Shown here: positions 14,101 to 18,080 of the stretch, one piece after another
How the letters are laid out: every line of letters begins with the position of its first letter
Numbering within the stretch: position 1 is the first letter of the stretch
Assembly: GCA_051001975.1 (NCBI GenBank)
Contig: JBPCMU010000004.1
Span: 1-18,080, forward strand
Origin: DATAEG01 sp051001975
Lineage (GTDB): Bacteria; Actinomycetota; Actinomycetes; Mycobacteriales; Jatrophihabitantaceae
Direction of reading: 5' to 3'
Length of the DNA stretch: 18,080 bases
The notes under the pieces: generated by a model
Databases searched by the model: none
The model's input: the letters and a program-made list of their open reading frames with translations, nothing else
What the model was told of the DNA's origin: nothing
Program-made: the position numbers and the translations under genes

Positions 14101-16709
14101 GCCGGGAACCGCAGTTGGGTCGCCAGCACGAGGCGGTCCAGGACGTCGCGGGCCGGCAGATCGGCCTCGGTGTCCGGCGCCGGCTCGGTGCGCCAGCGCT
14201 GCAGCAGCGCGGAGACCAGGAGCACGTCCGGGGTGGAGCGCTGCTGTGCCAGGAAGATGCGGAACACCGCCTCCTCCAGAGCCGGGGTGCGGTCCAGCGC
14301 CTCAATGCCGTAGTGCGCGAGAATCCGTTCCAGCTTGCCGCGGAAGATGTCCGGCAGCGCGCCGCGCTCCGTGTCGAGGCTCTGCAGGTAGCTGTGGAAG
14401 TGCTCCCTCGGGCTGTGCACGCGCAGCTCGGTCCGCAGTTCCTCGTCGGCCGGTCGATTGCGACTGAGGTCGGCGAAGTCGGCGAACACGCGCAGCAGGT
14501 CGATCTCGCGCGGGATGACGTCTTCCCCCTGCGCCGCCGACTCGTCGCGGGCAGCAAGGTAGGCGGCGAGGGTGCGGCCGTCATCGCCGGGGTCGACGTC
14601 GAAGCCGAGCACTACGGAACGAAGATCGGATAGTCCGCGCTCGACCGGGTCCTCGGCCAGCTCGTCGGCCAAGGGCAGATCGAGGTCGACACCGGCGTGG
14701 GCCTGCTGCGCCTCGGCCGCCTCGGCCGCGTTGTCAGCGACCGGCTCGAGACGGATGAGCGGGGTACCGGTCTCGACCTGGCTGCCCGTAGCGACGAGCA
14801 GCTCACGCACCGTGGCGGCGAACGGCGCGTGGATCCGGGTCTCCATCTTCATCGACTCGAGGACGAGGATCGGAGCGCCGACCGCGACCTGGTCACCGAC
14901 CGACACCGGGGTAGCGACGACCAGCGCCGGAGCCGGTGAGCGCAGCACGCCGCCTTCGTCGCGGCTGATGCGGTGCGCCACGCCGTCGACCTCGACGAAA
15001 TGGACCGGGCCGTGCGTCGCGGTCAGCACCCGGAAGCGGTGACCGGACACGGTGAGCCGAAGACGATGGGAGCCGAGCCGTTCGACGTCAGCGTCCACCA
15101 GGTGCGCCTCGCCGTCGCCGGCCACGCTCACCCGGAACCGCGCCGGACCGATCTGTGAGACCGCCACTCGATACGCGCGTCCGCGGAGCTTGAGTTCGAC
15201 AGGTCGCGCCACCCGGTGCTGAACCTGCGGCCGGCCGCCGCGCGCGGTCTCGAGCAGACGGCTGATCTCGACCCGCTCGTTCTCCTCATAGGCCTCGATG
15301 CCGGCGGCCACCAACCCGACACCCGAGTGCTGCTCGGACACCAGCCGTCCCTCGGCCCGGACCCGGTCGATCCACCCGGTGTCGGCACTCGCATCGACGA
15401 TCTCCGGCTGGGCCAGCAGCTCGAGCAGGAAGCTCTTGTTGGTGGCGCCACCCTCGATCACGACCGCCGTCTCACCGACCGCGCGCCGCAGTCGGGCCAA
15501 CGCCTCGTCGCGGGTACGGCCGTGCGCGATGATCTTGGCGATCATCGAATCGAAGTCGGCCGGGATCAGGTCGCCTTCGCTCACGCCGGTGTCGACTCGG
15601 ATGCCAGGTCCGGACGGCAGCTCCAGCAGCTCGATGCGGCCGGGCGACGGGGCGAAGTCCCGGTCAGCGTCCTCGGCATTCAGCCGCGCCTCCACGGCGT
15701 GCCCGCTCTCGGCAGGCCGCTCGCCGTCGAGCCGACCGCCGGCGGCGACGTGCAGCTGCGCGCGGACCAGGTCGGTCTGGGTGGTCACCTCGGTGATCGG
15801 GTGTTCGACCTGCAGTCGGGTGTTCACCTCGAGGAATGCGAACGACTTGTCGCCCGGGTGGTAGAGGAATTCGACGGTGCCCGCGCCGCAGTAGCCGACC
15901 GCCTGCGCCAACCGCTCGGCGGAGGTCTTCAGCTCCTCCACCTGAGCGGCGGACAGCAGCGGTGACGCCGACTCCTCGATGACCTTCTGGTTGCGTCGCT
16001 GGACCGAGCAGTCACGCACGCCCAGCGCCCACGCCGTGCCGTGCGAATCCGCAATGATCTGGACCTCGACGTGTCGTGCACCGGTGACCAGACGCTCGAG
16101 GAACACCACGTCGCTGCCGAATGCCCGCCCGGCCTCGTCACGGGTGAGTTGGTAGACGTCGCCGAGTTCGGCCTCGGACGCGATCACCCGGATGCCGCGA
16201 CCACCGCCGCCGGCCGTCGCCTTCAGCATCAGCGGATAGCCGACCTCGGCTGCGGCCTCCTTCGCGGCGGCTAGCGTCGCGACAGGGCCCCGGCTCCAGG
16301 GCGCGACCGGGACACCGACCTGCTCGGCGATCAGCTTCGAACCGATCTTGTCCCCGAGCTTGCGCATCGCTTCCGGGCTCGGGCCGATGAAGGTGACGCC
16401 GATGCGGGCGCACATCTCAGCGAAGGCCGGATCCTCTGCGACGAATCCCCAGCCGACCCACACCGCGTCAGCCGCCGTCTCCAGCAGCGCTGTCTCCAGC
16501 AGGTCGTGGTCCAAGTAAGGGCGCGCGGAGGCCGGCCCGAGGTCGTACGCGTCATCTGCCTCGCGGACAAACATCGCGCCCTGCTCGGCCTCCGTGTACA
16601 ACGCGATCGTGCGGACGGGCTCGCCGCCGCTCGCGTTGATGTCGCGGACGGCATGGATGAGCCGCATGGCGGCCTCGCCACGGTTGACCACTGCAATGCG
16701 CTTGAACAC
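11193..16709 (-). CDS. single-chain multidomain biotin-dependent acyl-CoA carboxylase
   Basis: An 1838-residue enzyme that carboxylates an acyl-CoA (acetyl-, propionyl- or longer) using ATP, bicarbonate and an attached biotin. Order of parts: biotin carboxylase (about 1-450; FKRIAVVNRGEAA at the start, ATP-binding KATAGGGGRGIRV near 163-175, catalytic FLEVNTRLQVEHP near 292-304); biotin carrier (about 585-660) with VLESMKMET, biotin-accepting Lys621; a roughly 600-residue central region (about 665-1260) with no bacterial-subunit counterpart; carboxyltransferase (about 1270-1838), opening with RRGTVYPYELHAMV (G1281), with GARI at 1386-1389 and the second lobe from about 1660. The layout is that of eukaryotic acetyl-CoA carboxylase. 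GTG 16709 is the start: AGGAGG lies eight bases upstream, and the in-frame ATG at 16742 has no homology. It is divergent from the MFS gene. No frame damage is seen. Confidence 0.93.
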   Translation of the reverse strand: MFKRIAVVNRGEAAMRLIHAVRDINASGGEPVRTIALYTEAEQGAMFVREADDAYDLGPASARPYLDHDLLETALLETAADAVWVGWGFVAEDPAFAEMCARIGVTFIGPSPEAMRKLGDKIGSKLIAEQVGVPVAPWSRGPVATLAAAKEAAAEVGYPLMLKATAGGGGRGIRVIASEAELGDVYQLTRDEAGRAFGSDVVFLERLVTGARHVEVQIIADSHGTAWALGVRDCSVQRRNQKVIEESASPLLSAAQVEELKTSAERLAQAVGYCGAGTVEFLYHPGDKSFAFLEVNTRLQVEHPITEVTTQTDLVRAQLHVAAGGRLDGERPAESGHAVEARLNAEDADRDFAPSPGRIELLELPSGPGIRVDTGVSEGDLIPADFDSMIAKIIAHGRTRDEALARLRRAVGETAVVIEGGATNKSFLLELLAQPEIVDASADTGWIDRVRAEGRLVSEQHSGVGLVAAGIEAYEENERVEISRLLETARGGRPQVQHRVARPVELKLRGRAYRVAVSQIGPARFRVSVAGDGEAHLVDADVERLGSHRLRLTVSGHRFRVLTATHGPVHFVEVDGVAHRISRDEGGVLRSPAPALVVATPVSVGDQVAVGAPILVLESMKMETRIHAPFAATVRELLVATGSQVETGTPLIRLEPVADNAAEAAEAQQAHAGVDLDLPLADELAEDPVERGLSDLRSVVLGFDVDPGDDGRTLAAYLAARDESAAQGEDVIPREIDLLRVFADFADLSRNRPADEELRTELRVHSPREHFHSYLQSLDTERGALPDIFRGKLERILAHYGIEALDRTPALEEAVFRIFLAQQRSTPDVLLVSALLQRWRTEPAPDTEADLPARDVLDRLVLATQLRFPAVGNLARSVRFRWFDQPLVASERTAVLSGVRGEVEALAADPDAPDRVPRMEALAAIPEPIVRFLAERLEDGLPAREPLLEVLIRRHYREYEMHDLRCPDVDGRPFAVADYVLDGRPSHLVSTVGTFAELVPTGGLARGIADQLASGEPGQEGVVDLYLSWPEAPLDPDECAAALAATLQLVPFVHGVRRLAVAVCPGGDRPVSYLTFRPAGDGLVEDRLVRDLHPMVARRLDLWRLRDFDVTRVEAPEDVLLYHCVAKDNSSDQRLVALAQVRELAVVRDDVERVSSLPQVERVIANCVEGIRRARARLSTRAVALDMNHVWVHIWPIIDAQVEQLTALQRGIAPLTAGAGIDEVLAQGRVATPEGTIVPVAARFFYQPGTGVQFAVGPPPTDRLKPLDDYAQKVVRARRRGTVYPYELHAMVAGPDGRVVEHDLDDAGRLAPVDRPAGLNKAGIVVGVVTTPTALHPDGITRVLLSGDPTKALGAVAEAECTRIIAALDLAEQLAVPVEWYALSAGARISMQSGTENMDWVARGLKRIIEFTQAGGEINIVVAGINVGAQPYWNAEATMLMHTKGVLVMTPESAMVLTGKQTLDFAGGVSAEDNFGIGGYDRVMGPNGQAQYWAPDLKGARDILMSHYEHAYIAPGESRPRRITTEDPADRDVTLTPHEVPDSDFRTIGDIFSAATNPDRKKAFDIRTLMRALSDQDRPTLERWAGMADADTAVVFDAHLGGWPVCMLGIESRTVPRPGYPPTDGPDTYTAGTLFPRSSKKAARAINAASGNRPLVVLANLSGFDGSPDSMRNLQLEYGAEIGRAIVNFDGPIAFCVISRYHGGAFVVFSKALNPRMTVLAVEGAFASVIGGAPAAAVVFSADVDARTAADVRVQDVEARLRAGAEHERAGLATELAEIHAAVRSEMLVAVAAEFDAVHDIHRAVEVGSVDTVISAQELRPQLIATLDRETAEAHPPA

Positions 16710-16769
16710 TGACGACTCCTCCTGCCCCGACCGACGGGGCACCCCTGAGCCTGCCGTGCCGGGGCGACT

Positions 16770-16779
16770 ACTAGCTAGT
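16770..16779. promoter_or_regulatory. 10-bp palindrome in the carboxylase/MFS divergent region
   Basis: ACTAGCTAGT is a perfect 10-bp palindrome, 60 bases upstream of the carboxylase GTG. The divergent gap (16710-16903) also contains an 8-bp palindrome GAACGTTC (16889-16896), eight bases before the MFS ATG. I see no convincing -35/-10 pair. Either palindrome could be an operator. Confidence 0.35.
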
Positions 16780-16903
16780 CACATCCCACATCCGCGTGTC
16801 CCGGAATCCCGGCACGCCATCTGGTGGCAAGCATCCGCAACTCTAGGGTTGTGCGACGCACGCACGTGACACGTCGCCGATTGTGTGCGAACGTTCCGCC
16901 ACC

Positions 16904-17947
16904 ATGACGACGACCGCGGCGCGCGGCGGACCCGGGCTGGCGTTGAAGTCCGTGCGCGGCAGGTGGGTGCTGCTGGCCACCGTGCCGGGCAGCGGCATGG
17001 CGCAACTCGACGGCACCGTCGTCAACGTGGCTCTGCCCCGGATCGGCGAGGACCTGCATACCGGACTCAGCAGCCTGCAGTGGACGCTCAACGCCTACAC
17101 GCTCGGGTTGGCCGCGTTCATCTACGCCCTGACCGAAGGGCCGGCGCAGGGTTGGCCGCCGGCCCTGCTGGTGTCGGCCGCGGCCGGCGTGCTTCTGCTG
17201 GCGGGATTCCTGGTGAACGAGCACCGGCGCCCCGAGCCGATGATGCCGTTGAGCCTCTTCCGAAATCGCCAGTTCAGCGCAGCCAACCTCGTCACCCTGG
17301 TCGTGTACGCCGCACTGTCCGGCGCACTCTTCCTGCTCCCCGTCCAGCTGCAACTGGTCTCCGGCTTTTCACCGGTGGCGGCCGGCAGCGCGCTGCTGCC
17401 AGTGACGCTCGTGATGCTGCTGCTGTCGGCGCGGATGGGACGTGTGGCGCAGCGCATCGGTCCCCGCTGACCGATGACGGTCGGCCCGATCGTGGCCGGT
17501 GCGGGGCTGGCCCTGCTCAGCCGACTCGGGGCCGAATCGTCCTACGTCACCGGCGTGCTGCCCACGGTGCTCGTCTTCGCACTCGGCCTGTCAGCCACCG
17601 TCGCTCCGCTCACCGCAACCGTGCTCGCCGCCGCGCCGGAGCGACAGGTCGGCGTGGCCTCCGCGGTGAACAACGACGTCGCACGGACCGCAGGGCTGCT
17701 GGCCGTCGCAGTGCTGCCCGCCTTGGCCGGCATCACCCCGGCCGCCTATGCCGACCCGGCCGCCCTCTCGACCGGGTTCCACCATGCCGTGCTCATCGCC
17801 GCCGTCTTGTGTGCCGCCGGAGGGGTGCTGTCTGGGCTGACGATCCGCGACGACGTCCTGGCCCACGCGGCAGACCCGGCGGCTGTGGAAACCGAAGCCG
17901 GCTGCACGCACTCGGCGGTATCCACGGCGCACGTCCGGGGTCGCTGA
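16904..17947 (+). pseudogene. DHA2-type MFS drug exporter gene with internal deletion and stop
   Basis: The frame from ATG 16904 begins as an EmrB/QacA-like exporter: first membrane segment with MAQLDGTVVNVALPRIGED (32-50) and the second starting LQWTLNAYTLGLAAF. At about residues 69-73 it jumps directly into the late segment IYALTEGPAQGW, omitting some 150 residues (segments 2 to about 7) of a family that is normally about 480-520 residues. It then reads normally through FRNRQFSAAN and RMGRVAQRIGPR to a TGA at 17468-17470. After that stop the same frame continues with PMTVGPIVAGAGLALL and four more segments to 17947. The stop could be one base from CGA or TGG. Both lesions would abolish transport. 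A convergent MarR gene suggests the exporter once belonged to a regulated resistance pair. Confidence 0.85.
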
Positions 17948-17961
17948 CCTATTAGGCCCGG

Positions 17962-18080
17962 TCAGGGCAGGGGCAGCGCCGTCTCGTCCTCGGGCAGCGC
18001 CGCGTAGATCGCCCGGCCGATGGTGTCGAGTTGGTCCATCTGTTCCTCGGTCAGCGGATCCACCAGGTACTTGCGCACAC
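17962..18080 (-). CDS. MarR-family regulator, C-terminal end only (runs off window)
   Basis: The last 39 codons of a gene that enters from the right edge, with stop at 17964-17962. The readable part contains RKYLVDPLTEEQMDQLDTIG and ends in an acidic, Leu/Pro-rich tail. This pattern (a conserved loop followed by an amphipathic dimerisation helix) fits the C-terminus of MarR regulators often paired with MFS exporters. It is convergent with the broken MFS gene, 14 bases apart. The DNA-binding part is outside the window, so the family call is tentative. Confidence 0.6.
   Translation of the reverse strand, partial: VRKYLVDPLTEEQMDQLDTIGRAIYAALPEDETALPLP

Noticed and set aside
11913..14633. A 906-codon open frame on the plus strand opposite the carboxylase gene
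   Set aside because: It is antisense to a clearly homologous coding sequence. Its translation is rich in Arg, Gly, Asp and His with no domain pattern, as expected from the complementary frame of GC-rich coding DNA.
16710..16742. An earlier ATG for the carboxylase at 16742
   Set aside because: The 11 extra residues include the ribosome site AGGAGG itself. The biotin carboxylase fold begins right after GTG 16709.
1..18080. Mobile element, CRISPR array, tRNA or rRNA
   Set aside because: No transposase or integrase motifs, terminal inverted repeats with target duplications, regularly spaced repeats or tRNA-like cloverleaf patterns were recognised on reading both strands.

Overview
The window is high-GC DNA with the codon bias, short spacers and GTG/leaderless starts typical of an actinobacterium. 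A short PhzF protein that resembles mycobacterial Rv2716 as I recall it, and a very large single-chain acyl-CoA carboxylase, make the Mycobacteriales (Mycobacterium, Nocardia, Rhodococcus and relatives) the most likely home. The genus cannot be fixed from the sequence alone. No tRNA, rRNA, CRISPR array, intact transposase or phage gene is visible.

Left part (1-4300): a low-complexity edge and an unidentified small ORF come first, followed by a PhzF-family gene and a decayed scrap of an M20 peptidase gene. After a 9-bp perfect hairpin comes a compact four-gene operon: a DrrA-like ABC ATPase, a DrrB-like permease, a DUF1048 protein and a MerR regulator. The ATPase start is preceded by an imperfect MerR-type dyad inside a long-spacer promoter, and it appears leaderless. 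This looks like a self-regulated drug-export or drug-response cassette.

Middle part (4380-6080): a debris zone holds the 3' end of an alpha/beta hydrolase gene (minus strand). It abuts a winged-helix regulator gene broken by three single-base frameshifts. An intact dihydrofolate-reductase-like gene and a strong bidirectional terminator follow.

Right-middle part (6130-10960): an Lrp/AsnC regulator is divergent from an intact M20 metallopeptidase, which it probably regulates. Then, on the minus strand, come ppk2 (polyphosphate kinase 2), a MarR regulator with its own leaderless promoter, and a six-TM membrane protein that overlaps it by one base. Divergent from ppk2 is a metallo-beta-lactamase-fold gene with a single-base frameshift and an altered metal-ligand position.

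Right part (11190-18080): a 1838-residue multidomain biotin-dependent acyl-CoA carboxylase (biotin carboxylase, biotin carrier, long central region, carboxyltransferase) occupies 5.5 kb of the minus strand. Divergent from it is a degraded DHA2-type MFS exporter gene that has lost about 150 internal codons and carries an in-frame TGA. It converges on the 3' end of a MarR regulator gene running off the window.

Overall, intact metabolic and resistance modules are interspersed with five damaged genes. Two of these are broken only by single-base changes in or next to short base runs, so sequencing error must be excluded. The others (M20 scrap, hydrolase tail, MFS deletion plus stop) look like genuine decay.
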